In this document: positions 17,530 to 25,363 of the stretch, piece by piece
How the letters are laid out: each line of letters opens with the position of its first letter
Position numbering within the stretch: position 1 is the stretch's first letter
From: Simplicispira hankyongi
GTDB taxonomy: Bacteria > Pseudomonadota > Gammaproteobacteria > Burkholderiales > Burkholderiaceae_C
NCBI RefSeq assembly: GCF_003570885.1
Contig: NZ_QXJC01000001.1
Coordinates: forward strand, 558,001-622,000
Reading direction: 5' to 3'
DNA: 64,000 nt
The notes under the pieces: model-generated
What the model saw: only the letters and a program-made list of their open reading frames with translations
Databases searched by the model: none
Told to the model about the DNA's origin: nothing
Made by a program: the position numbers and the translations under genes

Positions 17530-17534
17530 TCCAC

Positions 17535-18821
17535 ATGGCGAACGATCCCGGTATTGATCCAAGGCTGATCCGAAGGCTCGGGGGCGGCGAGCTTGCTGAA
17601 TTGCGACAGCGGATGAGGCAGCATTTCGAGCGCCATGGACGCACTCCAGAAAAATCGGGCTTCCACCTGACCAAGCTGAGCGCCGTTGAATACGAGGCGT
17701 TGGCTCTGCTCATCGGTCTACCTCCTCGATCCACCCAATCTGTCCGAATCGACATTGCCCGGTTCGACGCTGCCCTGCAGCATGCGGGCATGGCCAACTC
17801 GCTTCATGAAGCCCTGGAAATGCTGGATGGCCCCATCGTGAACCGAGCAGAGGCCAAGGCCGAGCTGCAGTCACGCTGGTCCAGCGTCACCGACGGTCAA
17901 GGGCTTCACCCCTCTCTGCAGGCGTGGTTGCAGGGTGCATCAGCCGTCGGCCTGCTCAAGCGGGTGTCCAAACAGGAGACCCAAACGGCTCACCTACTGC
18001 TTCAGCAAGCGCACGTGGTCTTGCTTCGCCTGCCAGCCCAGGGTCTGACACGCGCCCAACTGGCCGCCGAAGTGCTCGGCAATGCCCATGCCCTCGACAC
18101 TGGACAAGCCGTAGCTTCGGTTGTGTTGGCCGTATTGCAACATGGCGCCAGTACCGATGAGCAGGAACAACCCCCTTCTGAGGAAGCCACAGAGGAAGCA
18201 GATGGCGCTCGTCGACCCAACGAACGGGTGCGAGATATCTGGGCTCGATCGGGCGTGCTCGTCAACGAGTTGGCCCGCCCTGCCCTGTTTCTGAATCTGC
18301 CAGTCCGCACTCCATCAAACACGCTGGCCGCACCAGGTGAACCAGGATACCTTTCCCTGCGCCGCCTCGTGAGAACACCGCCTGACTGGGACGTTGCGGA
18401 TCAGATCATCTATGTCTGCGAGAACCCCAACATCGTCTCGATTGCAGCGGATCAACTTGGTGCCGCATGTGCTCCGCTCGTATGCACCGACGGCATGCCT
18501 GCAGCCGCGCAGCGTGTGCTGTTGAAAAAGCTGTCAGACGCTGGAGCCAAGCTGCTGTATCACGGTGACTTTGATTGGGCTGGTATTCACATCGCCAACA
18601 ACGTCATGAAGCTCTGCGATGCACGTTCATGGCGATTTGGAGCCGAGGACTATCTCCAGGCAGTCAAGTCCCTCGCGCCCAAGGAGCGGGACCTAGAGGT
18701 TGTGCGCATTGCCGCATCTTGGGACTTTGCTTTGGTCGAGTCGATGCGATTGAAGGGAGTAGCCATAGCTGAAGAGGCTGTAGTCTCGCAATTGGTTGGT
18801 GATCTGCGGCATCCCCTTTGA
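17535..18821 (+). CDS. jetD: Wadjet JetD nuclease subunit (DUF2399, Toprim-like)
   Basis: A 428-residue protein. The ATG at 17535, 5 bp after jetC, gives the family-typical start; a longer in-frame extension overlaps jetC and is rejected. The DUF2399/TIGR02679 C-terminal domain is clear: VADQIIYVCENPNIVSIAAD with a Toprim-like glutamate, then YHGDFDWAGIHIANNVM with the paired acidic residues (residues 342-358). In Wadjet this subunit cuts the DNA. It completes the four-gene operon in the usual order A-B-C-D. Confidence 0.92.
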   Translation: MANDPGIDPRLIRRLGGGELAELRQRMRQHFERHGRTPEKSGFHLTKLSAVEYEALALLIGLPPRSTQSVRIDIARFDAALQHAGMANSLHEALEMLDGPIVNRAEAKAELQSRWSSVTDGQGLHPSLQAWLQGASAVGLLKRVSKQETQTAHLLLQQAHVVLLRLPAQGLTRAQLAAEVLGNAHALDTGQAVASVVLAVLQHGASTDEQEQPPSEEATEEADGARRPNERVRDIWARSGVLVNELARPALFLNLPVRTPSNTLAAPGEPGYLSLRRLVRTPPDWDVADQIIYVCENPNIVSIAADQLGAACAPLVCTDGMPAAAQRVLLKKLSDAGAKLLYHGDFDWAGIHIANNVMKLCDARSWRFGAEDYLQAVKSLAPKERDLEVVRIAASWDFALVESMRLKGVAIAEEAVVSQLVGDLRHPL

Positions 18822-18959
18822 AGTCAAATTGAACCTGAAGTGCATTCGTGTGCACCCTGTCTCGCTTGCCTCAGCGTCCGACCACCCTAAGAAGCGCTGC
18901 TCTTTGATACGATGAGTTTCAAGATGCAACGCCTTTTCAAGGCAAACAGGGAGCACCAC

Positions 18960-19430
18960 ATGGCCAATAGCCGCAACGTATTCATCAGCCACATCCATGA
19001 AGATGATCACCGTCTCACCCCGTTGAAGGACTTGCTGAACAAAGCAGGCATGGAGGTCCGGGACGGATCCATTCACAGCGACAAGCCCAACAACGCCAAG
19101 AGCCCGGACTACATAAAATCCGAAATCCTAAAGCCCCGGATCGAATGGGCTTCAGTGCTGGTGGTTCTGATTTCCCCAGACACAAAGGACAGTGATTGGG
19201 TGTCTTGGGAGATCGAATGTGCCGAGCGCATGGGTAAGCGAATTGTGGGTGTCTGGGACCACGGAGAGGCCCAATGCGACATGCCGCCTGCGCTTGACCA
19301 GTACGCAGACGCCATTGTGGGCTGGCAGGGTGAACGCGTGAAAGACGCGATCGAAGGACGCATCAACAATCGCGAACAGTCGGATGGCTCGCCCGCAAGT
19401 CCGCGCTCAGTCCCTCGGTATTCCTGCTAA
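18960..19430 (+). CDS. ThsB-like TIR-domain protein
   Basis: A 156-residue protein; the ATG at 18960 follows a GGGAG site. The upstream ATG at 18912 would add 16 residues and lacks a good site. It matches the TIR-like (MTH538/ThsB) family: RNVFISHIHEDDHRLTPLKDLLNKAGMEVRDG, SEILKPRIEWASVLVVLISPDTKDSDWVSWEIECAERMGKRIVGVW. The glutamate in SWEIECA is at the expected catalytic position for NAD-consuming TIRs. In Thoeris, such proteins make a cyclic ADP-ribose-type signal. Here the neighbour is not a ThsA (SIR2-SLOG) but an Nmad2 protein, and a SLOG-like gene ends the cluster. It is first of six same-strand genes. Confidence 0.8.
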   Translation: MANSRNVFISHIHEDDHRLTPLKDLLNKAGMEVRDGSIHSDKPNNAKSPDYIKSEILKPRIEWASVLVVLISPDTKDSDWVSWEIECAERMGKRIVGVWDHGEAQCDMPPALDQYADAIVGWQGERVKDAIEGRINNREQSDGSPASPRSVPRYSC

Positions 19431-19440
19431 TCCATCGGCT

Positions 19441-20073
19441 ATGCACTTGTATTCCTATGTGGTGGCGCGTGACTATGGTTTTGCGCCCAACCCATTCGGT
19501 GGCGTCTGCACCCTCGCCACTTGCAAGCCAGAGATCCGCCAACGTGCGGACGTGGGGGATTGGGTAGCCGGGTTGACCTCGGCAGCTGATCGGGCCACGC
19601 TAGGCTTCGTTTACATCATGAAGGTAGATGAAGTTCTCACTTACGATGCTTACTGGAACGACGCTCGATTCCAGCTTAAGAAGCCATCTCGCCGTGGAAG
19701 TGTGAAGCAACTGTTTGGGGACAACATTTATCACCAGAGCCCGACAGGTGTCTGGCATCAGGCGGACTCTCATCACAGCCTTGATGGGGGCGGCGCCAAC
19801 CCAAGGAACATTGCTAACGACACAAGGTCGCACGGCGTGTTGGTCGGCCGTCGCTTCGCTTACTGGGGCAGCGCGGCCATTGATGTCCCGCAAGAATTTC
19901 TTAACTTCAATGGACACAGCATTCGACTGAATCGAGGGTATCGGTCGAAGTTTCCAGATGAATTCATCCGGGCCTTTGTCTCCTGGTTCGAATCGCTGGA
20001 TGCACAGGGGTTTATTGCGCCTCCTTTCATGTGGCAGCGTCAGCGCTCAACCTGGGCCCGCCCGCAAACCTGA
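19441..20073 (+). CDS. Nmad2-like protein (nucleotide-modification associated domain 2)
   Basis: A 210-residue protein starting at ATG 19441, 10 bp after the TIR gene; a longer form from 19384 would overlap it. The beginning MHLYSYVVARDYGFAPNPFGGVCTLATCKPEIR is characteristic of Nmad2, followed by VGDWVAGL and YWGSAAIDVP. Nmad domains were defined by their presence near DNA base-modification genes in phages and islands; their activity is not established. Its place between a TIR protein and a MazG-like enzyme suggests sensing or handling of modified nucleotides. This role is inferred. Confidence 0.72.
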   Translation: MHLYSYVVARDYGFAPNPFGGVCTLATCKPEIRQRADVGDWVAGLTSAADRATLGFVYIMKVDEVLTYDAYWNDARFQLKKPSRRGSVKQLFGDNIYHQSPTGVWHQADSHHSLDGGGANPRNIANDTRSHGVLVGRRFAYWGSAAIDVPQEFLNFNGHSIRLNRGYRSKFPDEFIRAFVSWFESLDAQGFIAPPFMWQRQRSTWARPQT

Positions 20074-20094
20074 CAGGGTATTCATGGAGTCCAA

Positions 20095-21312
20095 ATGCCA
20101 AACGCCGTTCCAAAGCAACCTCCACTTACCCTCTCGCAGTACGCCAGCGCCGCAAGCGAGACGGACCGCTTTGCCAAGGTTCCGGGTGGAACCAGCAAGC
20201 TTACGTTCGGTTTTTTCGGCGAGGTTGGGGGATTGCTCGCTGCACTTAAGAAAGTCAATCGCGATCAACTCCTGGAATCGGAGACCGAGGTAGCAGGAGA
20301 AGAAATCGGCGATGCGCTTTGGTACCTCGTCGCAATGTCGGCAGCCCAAAACGTTGATCCTCAGCAACTCGGTCAGCATTGCCTCGCTTCGCTCCGTAAG
20401 CGATTTAATGAGTGTGACCATGATGGCCATGGTGCTGTCAGCTTTAGACAGATCGACGGCATCATTGACGTTCATGGCAGCGACTTGGCTCCGCGCCGAG
20501 TCGAACTGCTAAGTGAACTCGCACGAATGAGCGGTGAGGTGGTCGGCCACGGTACCCGCGAACAGTTGAGCCTAGGGGACGCTACTCGCGCCGATCAGTT
20601 CGGCCAATTGTTGGCCGTTCTCGGCCTTGTCTGCGCGTCATTCTTGCTGAAGCTGGAGGACGTCGCCCGAGACAATCTGGTGAAAATCCGCGGACGCTGG
20701 CCAGGGTCATCTAGAGCCTACCGGGATGCGTTCGATAACAGCTTCCCTGAACATGAACGGCTTCCTCGGATCCTACCCATTGAATTCATCGAACGCGGGC
20801 GAGTGGGTAGTACGTACGTGGTGCAGCGACTCAATGGAGTTCATGTTGGCGACCGTCTCACAGACAACAGCAATGAGGCCGATGACTATCGCTTTCACGA
20901 CGTGTTCCACCTTGCCTACGTGGCGCATCTAGGGTGGTCACCTGTGATCCGTTCTCTGCTGAAGCTCAAGCGAAAATCCAACGCTGCGGTCGACGAAAAT
21001 GAGGACGGCGCCCGCGCGATGATCATCGAAGAGGGGATCGCCACGTGGATATTCAACCATGCCAAGAGGCGCCGCTTCTACGAAGACGTGGAGCCCGGAA
21101 AGCTCGACTACGGTCTTCTCAAACAAGTCCACAGTATGGTGAGTGGCTACGAGGTTGATTCCTGCCCATTGTGGCAATGGGAACAGGCGATACTTGACGG
21201 GTTTCGCGTCTTTCGCGAGTTGCGAAAGACCGAGCACCGTGGAGGTATGGTCGTGGTGAACATGACCGATCACACCTTGACGTTTCAGCCAGCAACAAGA
21301 AGTGCCGAATGA
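20095..21312 (+). CDS. MazG-like nucleoside triphosphate pyrophosphohydrolase with C-terminal extension
   Basis: A 405-residue protein. Residues ~35-105 form a MazG-type all-alpha fold: FGFFGEVGGLLAALKK with metal-binding glutamates, then EVAGEEIGDALWYLVAMSA, giving the E...EExxD pattern. The remaining ~290 residues look like the MazG C-terminal accessory domain, with FHDVFHLAYVAHLGWSPVIRSLLKLKRKS and EEGIATWIFNHAKRR; this part is helical and rich in His and acidic residues. MazG enzymes split (d)NTPs to monophosphates. It overlaps the next gene by 4 bp (ATGA). A role in removing nucleotides or signals during infection is plausible but unproven. Confidence 0.75.
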   Translation: MPNAVPKQPPLTLSQYASAASETDRFAKVPGGTSKLTFGFFGEVGGLLAALKKVNRDQLLESETEVAGEEIGDALWYLVAMSAAQNVDPQQLGQHCLASLRKRFNECDHDGHGAVSFRQIDGIIDVHGSDLAPRRVELLSELARMSGEVVGHGTREQLSLGDATRADQFGQLLAVLGLVCASFLLKLEDVARDNLVKIRGRWPGSSRAYRDAFDNSFPEHERLPRILPIEFIERGRVGSTYVVQRLNGVHVGDRLTDNSNEADDYRFHDVFHLAYVAHLGWSPVIRSLLKLKRKSNAAVDENEDGARAMIIEEGIATWIFNHAKRRRFYEDVEPGKLDYGLLKQVHSMVSGYEVDSCPLWQWEQAILDGFRVFRELRKTEHRGGMVVVNMTDHTLTFQPATRSAE

Positions 21313-21992
21313 ACCCGAACACCTTCGTTCGAGAACTTGCATCCATCGAACTGATCAACGTGTTCAATCCGTATACGGACACGTGCCATGTGTACGACAA
21401 GAGCAATGCGGCATCTGTGAGACGAAGGAATCTCCGAACGTACTTGAGTGCGGCCCTGGCCCAAGGTGTTGACACGATTTGGATGGGGCGGGATCTTGGA
21501 TACCGCGGAGGCAGGCGCACAGGCTTGGCGTTGACCGACGAGTATCACCTGGTTGATCTGGAGCGTATCTTTCCAAACACGACCTTTTCACGTGCAACGG
21601 TCGGGGACGCCGTTGCGGAACGTACGGCCGCAGAGATCTGGCGTGCTTTGAGATGCATTCCGAAGCAGCCGTTGCTCTGGAACGTCTTTCCACTTCACCC
21701 GCACGAACCCGGGAGCCAATTGAGCAATCGCCGCTTCGCGTCGCGCGAACTAGCGGCCGTTGAGGGGTTAAACGCACAGCTCATCCGTGAGCTGGGCGTC
21801 ACGAGGATCGTCTCGCTTGGTCAAGACGCTGCCCACTACGCAAAGCGATTCGGAGTGGGCGTTGAGACTGTACGGCATCCGAGCTATGGTGGCGTGGTTG
21901 ACTTTCGCCGAGGCATAGCAGAGTTGTATGGGCTTCGGGCAGACCTGATCAATCCTCAACAGAAACAAGCGTGTCTGTTTGCCGCGCAGTAG
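21309..21992 (+). CDS. Uracil-DNA-glycosylase-superfamily protein
   Basis: A 227-residue protein with UDG-like motifs in order: IWMGRDLGYRGGRRTGLALTDE (motif-A position), a conserved PLLWNVFPLHPHEPG strand, and VSLGQDAAHYAK followed by VRHPSYGG (HPS motif). No iron-sulfur cysteine cluster is visible. The motif A residues differ from the canonical GQDPY, so it may act on another base or only bind nucleotides. It is translated in coupling with the MazG-like gene and lies 9 bp before the tandem-TIR gene. Its presence in a defence cluster suggests action on modified or uracil-containing phage DNA. This is inference. Confidence 0.68.
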   Translation: MNPNTFVRELASIELINVFNPYTDTCHVYDKSNAASVRRRNLRTYLSAALAQGVDTIWMGRDLGYRGGRRTGLALTDEYHLVDLERIFPNTTFSRATVGDAVAERTAAEIWRALRCIPKQPLLWNVFPLHPHEPGSQLSNRRFASRELAAVEGLNAQLIRELGVTRIVSLGQDAAHYAKRFGVGVETVRHPSYGGVVDFRRGIAELYGLRADLINPQQKQACLFAAQ

Positions 21993-22001
21993 AAGGCTCC
22001 A

Positions 22002-23189
22002 GTGTCATTGCCCACTCGTCCGTTTCTCGTCCTTTACGTTGCGTGGCATCCAGCGTTCGAAGAAGGACATGCGATCGCCAAAAAACTTTACGATCACTAT
22101 CGGCGTGAGCTATATAGCAATGTTGCGGGTGGTGCAGGACTGAGTGTGATCTACAGGCATGCTCCGGACCCTGCAACGTCAGCGCCAGCAGTAGTCGATT
22201 GCTCAGAAAGCGAAACCTGTGCCGTGGTCATGCTGATCGACGAACACTTTGCCAGTGATGAAAAGTATGTGTCTTGGGCAAAAGACTTGTTCACTCAGAC
22301 AGATGCCATCGGACTAAGTGCTCGCGTTTTTCCGATTGCCATCACCGCTGGGGCAACCCACATTGGATTTGCCGAGCAGGCTGTACGTTGGGACCGATGG
22401 TCAACGCTGGACCATGAAGCGCGGCTGCGCCGCCTGACATCCGATCTGACATATCAGTTTTGCCGGATGTTGCGCGCCTACCTTGAGCACCTTGTCCGGC
22501 CACACGAGGAAGAAACTGCACTGGAACAGTATCTTAGAAAGGTGCAGATCTTCCTCAGCCACTCCAAGCACGACGCTGACGGGGAACGCATCGCCAAAGA
22601 AATTCGACAGCGCATTTTTGCTGGCGATGGTCTAGGTACGTTCTTCGACGTTCACGACATTCCTACAGGTCTGCGCTTTGACAGCGTCCTCTTGCAACAG
22701 GTCAAGGTCAGCGCGGTTGTTGCGGTACACACCGACAGCTTTTCTTCTCGGGAGTGGTGCCGACGGGAAATTATCGAAGCGAAGCGATGGAACGTCCCCT
22801 TGGTCGTCGCGGACTGCATTTCGGACACCGACGAGCGTGGCTTCCCGTATATGGGCAACGTTCCTGTCGTTCGGATGGATCCAGTCAAGGTTGACCGAAT
22901 TGATCACGTCATCGCGCGCCTGCTTGATGAAGTGCTCAAGGACTTCCTATGGAAGTGCCGGGTTCAGTTGATGCAAAACGCTGGAACGCTTGATGCCGTA
23001 TTTTTCCCTCGCTCACCCGAACTTGTCTCGTTGGCTGGGCTGAGCAATCAGGCGGGAGACCGCATTCTCGTCGTCTACCCGGACCCGCCGTTGGGTACTG
23101 AAGAGCAACGTCTCTTTGAACAGATCGCACCGCGCTATCAGTTGCGCAGCCTGACCGAATGGTTGGCATCAGCGAAGGCGACGCAGTGA
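22002..23189 (+). CDS. Tandem-TIR protein
   Basis: A 395-residue protein with a GTG start. Residues ~180-300 are a TIR domain: KVQIFLSHSKHDADGERIAKEIRQ, GTFFDVHDIPTG, AVVAVHTDSFSSREWCRREIIEAKRW, with the putative catalytic glutamate at residue 256. Residues ~8-150 look like a second, diverged TIR/Rossmann half (FLVLYVAWHPAFEEG...AVVMLIDEHFASDEKYVSWAKDLF) in which no WCRxE-type glutamate is seen. A C-terminal segment of ~95 residues follows. It overlaps the SLOG gene by 4 bp. TIR domains typically use NAD+ to produce signals or deplete NAD. Confidence 0.78.
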   Translation: MSLPTRPFLVLYVAWHPAFEEGHAIAKKLYDHYRRELYSNVAGGAGLSVIYRHAPDPATSAPAVVDCSESETCAVVMLIDEHFASDEKYVSWAKDLFTQTDAIGLSARVFPIAITAGATHIGFAEQAVRWDRWSTLDHEARLRRLTSDLTYQFCRMLRAYLEHLVRPHEEETALEQYLRKVQIFLSHSKHDADGERIAKEIRQRIFAGDGLGTFFDVHDIPTGLRFDSVLLQQVKVSAVVAVHTDSFSSREWCRREIIEAKRWNVPLVVADCISDTDERGFPYMGNVPVVRMDPVKVDRIDHVIARLLDEVLKDFLWKCRVQLMQNAGTLDAVFFPRSPELVSLAGLSNQAGDRILVVYPDPPLGTEEQRLFEQIAPRYQLRSLTEWLASAKATQ

Positions 23190-24007
23190 GCTACAGCGAG
23201 CCCCTAAGCCATACTGCCATCGGAATCTCTATCTCTGGCAGCCAGGACATGGAAGCCCTAGGACTTGCCGAAGAGCATCTACGTGATGCCATGACTGAGG
23301 TGGCGCGACACTTGCTGGCGATGGGTGCGCGCTTGGTGTACGGCGGAGACCTCCGGGAGCACGGCTTCACCGAACTGCTCTTCGAATTGGTTGCGAGATA
23401 CCGACGCGATGCGGACGTGGGTGACAGCCGACCCGCCATCGTGAACTACTTGGCGTGGCCGGTTCACCGCAGCATGCAACCCGAAAAAATCCAAACCCAT
23501 TCCCAAGCCGTTGCAGGTCTGGCTGAGCTGCACTACCTAGACATTCAAGGCCGCAATATCGCGGCCGAGAAGCTGGAGGTATCCACCTCGCTTCCTACAC
23601 CCGAAGAATGGTCCACAGGCCTTACCGCCATGCGCCACGTGATGACCAAAACGTGTGACGCGCGAATCATCCTTGGCGGGAAAGTCTCTGAGTTCAAGGG
23701 CCGTATGCCCGGTATTGCTGAAGAAGCTCTTTGCTCCATAGATTCAGGGCAGCCACTGTATGTGCTTGGGGGATTTGGAGGGTGTGCCCGCGGCATCGCC
23801 GAAGAACTGGGCTTGGTCGCTCCGCTTCAAGTACAGGCGACTCCCTGGGGCGACCGCGCCAAATTTAAAGGATTGACCGTTAACGCCCTCAACAATGGCT
23901 TGGATGAAGCTGAGAATCTAACGTTGGCACGAACAGTTCACGTCGACGAAGCCGTCGCGCTCATTCTTAGAGGACTGCTTCGGCGCTTCAGCGATCCTGA
24001 TCGGTAA
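23186..24007 (+). CDS. SLOG-family (Rossmann-like nucleotide-binding) protein
   Basis: A protein of 273 residues from a GTG at 23186 that overlaps the TIR stop by 4 bp (GTGA); an ATG at 23159 would overlap by 31 bp. The fold resembles SLOG domains: TAIGISISGSQDME at the first nucleotide-binding loop, MGARLVYGGDLREHGFTELLFEL, then ARIILGGKVSEFKGRMPGIAEEA and YVLGGFGGCARGIAEELGL. It may belong to the SLOG cluster-3 group, but I am not sure which subfamily. SLOG domains bind ADP-ribose-type nucleotides, as in Thoeris ThsA. No SIR2, nuclease or membrane effector is fused to it. It is last in the six-gene cluster. Confidence 0.7.
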   Translation: MSYSEPLSHTAIGISISGSQDMEALGLAEEHLRDAMTEVARHLLAMGARLVYGGDLREHGFTELLFELVARYRRDADVGDSRPAIVNYLAWPVHRSMQPEKIQTHSQAVAGLAELHYLDIQGRNIAAEKLEVSTSLPTPEEWSTGLTAMRHVMTKTCDARIILGGKVSEFKGRMPGIAEEALCSIDSGQPLYVLGGFGGCARGIAEELGLVAPLQVQATPWGDRAKFKGLTVNALNNGLDEAENLTLARTVHVDEAVALILRGLLRRFSDPDR

Positions 24008-24077
24008 GTATCGGTTTTCGTGCTTTTCAAGCACCCCAAAAAAAATATCACGCGAACTTGGAAGCTGGTGCACAAGA

Positions 24078-24308
24078 TCAAGGACCTTCAGCGGTGTCCC
24101 TGTCCGAATCGTCCCGGCGAGCCGAGCTGAGTGCCTTCTCCAGAGCTTTCTCCACCGCATCAATGCGGGACTGGCACACCTTGTAGGCGGCGACGGATTC
24201 CGTCACGATACTCAACAGATCATCGATGTTCGGTTCCTGCTGGTCACGCAAGGCCTGAGCGTGTTGCTGCAGCGTGCCGTAAGCTTCTTTGAACGTTTTC
24301 TGGGTCAT
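24078..24308 (-). CDS. xseB: Exodeoxyribonuclease VII small subunit, island copy
   Basis: A 76-residue XseB-like protein. The pattern KTFKEAYGTLQQHAQALRDQ followed by NIDDLLSIVTESVAAYKVCQSRIDAVEKALEKAL fits the two-helix small subunit, which joins several copies to one XseA. The start overlaps the stop of the truncated xseA by 4 bp (ATGA). Since the large subunit here is broken, this gene is probably non-functional unless it pairs with the chromosomal XseA at 38716-40026. Confidence 0.8.
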   Translation of the reverse strand: MTQKTFKEAYGTLQQHAQALRDQQEPNIDDLLSIVTESVAAYKVCQSRIDAVEKALEKALSSARRDDSDRDTAEGP

Positions 24309-25021
24309 TGGGCTCTGCCTTTCAACTCAGCGGCACGCTGGCCGTCTCTGAAATCGATGGTGATGTGGGTGTCTAGTGCAGTGGCGCTGGTGATCACCCG
24401 GCCTGTGGCGTCCCTGACGAGTGCAAAGCCTCTGTGGAGCGTCTTCTCGGGTCCCTGCCCTGCGATCTCTCGCATGAGCGCCTGAGCGTTGGTGCTTGCA
24501 TCGGACAAAGTCCTTCGCGCGCGGGCACCTATGTCGTCGAAGGTTCTCGTCACGGCTTCTTGTCGTTGGCGCAGATCGGTGGACACCCTCTCGGAGACAT
24601 AGCGCCATTCCGCTGTGCTCAGTACCTGCGCAGTGCGAAGCGACTGGCTGGCCTCGGCCCGGATTTCGTTCATCAAGGCCGGGACATCCCGCTGTGCCTG
24701 GTGCAGTTGCTGTTGCGCCAGGTGTTGGACGTCGGTCAACTGGCGTTGCGAGGTTTCGGCTGCAACACGCAGTTGATAAGCCGCATCGAGCTTGAGTTCA
24801 GACAACCACGCAGAGGTTTGCTGTTTCGCATGGGCCAATTCCTGTCTGGCGCCCGTTTCCACTGCGGTATAGAGCTGCGTGGTCATGCGACGCGAGTGCT
24901 CCAGGGCATGTGTTGCCCTCTGGGTCACGAATTCGAACATCGCCTTGGCTTCGCGCGTGCGTTTGACGATGGTGTGCTCGATCCCGGCGATGACTTTGGA
25001 GGGGGTGTCAAAACAGGCGTT
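24305..25021 (-). pseudogene. xseA: Exodeoxyribonuclease VII large subunit, 5'-truncated island copy
   Basis: Only the C-terminal 238 residues remain. The open frame runs from the IS3 inverted repeat (25021) with ACFDTPSKVIAGIEHTIVKRTREAKA, the family segment that starts the helical C-terminal part, through long coiled coils, to the closing HRGFALVRDATGRVITSAT. The N-terminal OB fold and the catalytic half are missing, lost at the exact edge of the insertion element. The sequence is quite different from the chromosomal XseA in this window, so it is foreign rather than a recent duplicate. Confidence 0.85.
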
Positions 25022-25084
25022 TGAATCGACTCGGGTTTTCTAGACACCTCTGAGCCTCAAACCTGAGGCCCAATAGGAGGTGCC

Positions 25085-25363
25085 ATGACAAAGCAACCAT
25101 ATCCCGAAGAATTCAAGATCGAAGCGGTCAAGCAGATCACCGAGCGAGGCCACCGGGTGGCCGATGTTTCTGCCCGGATCGGCGTGAGCCAGCACAGCCT
25201 GTACAAGTGGATCAAGGTTTACGCGGTGCCTGCGCCTGAGCGGCAGGCGCAGGCGTCCCAGACTGAGGAACTGCGGCGCCTGAAGGCTGAGCTCAGGCGC
25301 GTGACCGAGGAGCGCGACATCCTAAAAAAGGCCGCCGCGTACTTTGCCAGGCAGTCCGGGTGA
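25085..25363 (+). CDS. IS3-family OrfA (helix-turn-helix protein)
   Basis: A 92-residue protein: the DNA-binding half of the transposase. The segment EEFKIEAVKQITERGHRVADVSARIGVSQHSLYKWIK is the IS3 OrfA helix-turn-helix, followed by a leucine-zipper-like stretch (TEELRRLKAELRRVTEERDILKKAAAYF). An A6G slippery sequence at 25324-25330 lies near the end, in position for programmed -1 frameshifting into orfB to make the full OrfAB transposase. Confidence 0.93.
   Translation: MTKQPYPEEFKIEAVKQITERGHRVADVSARIGVSQHSLYKWIKVYAVPAPERQAQASQTEELRRLKAELRRVTEERDILKKAAAYFARQSG

Noticed and set aside
17379-17534. N-terminal extension of JetD overlapping jetC
   Set aside because: The ATG at 17535 sits 5 bp after jetC and gives the family-typical start; the upstream part is out of frame with, but fully inside, jetC coding sequence.
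24008-24077. GTGCTT TTC AAGCAC hairpin as a terminator of the TIR/SLOG cluster
   Set aside because: The stem is short, and the adjacent homopolymer is an A-run on the plus strand, so it does not fit a terminator for the plus-strand genes; on the minus strand the T-run precedes the hairpin.
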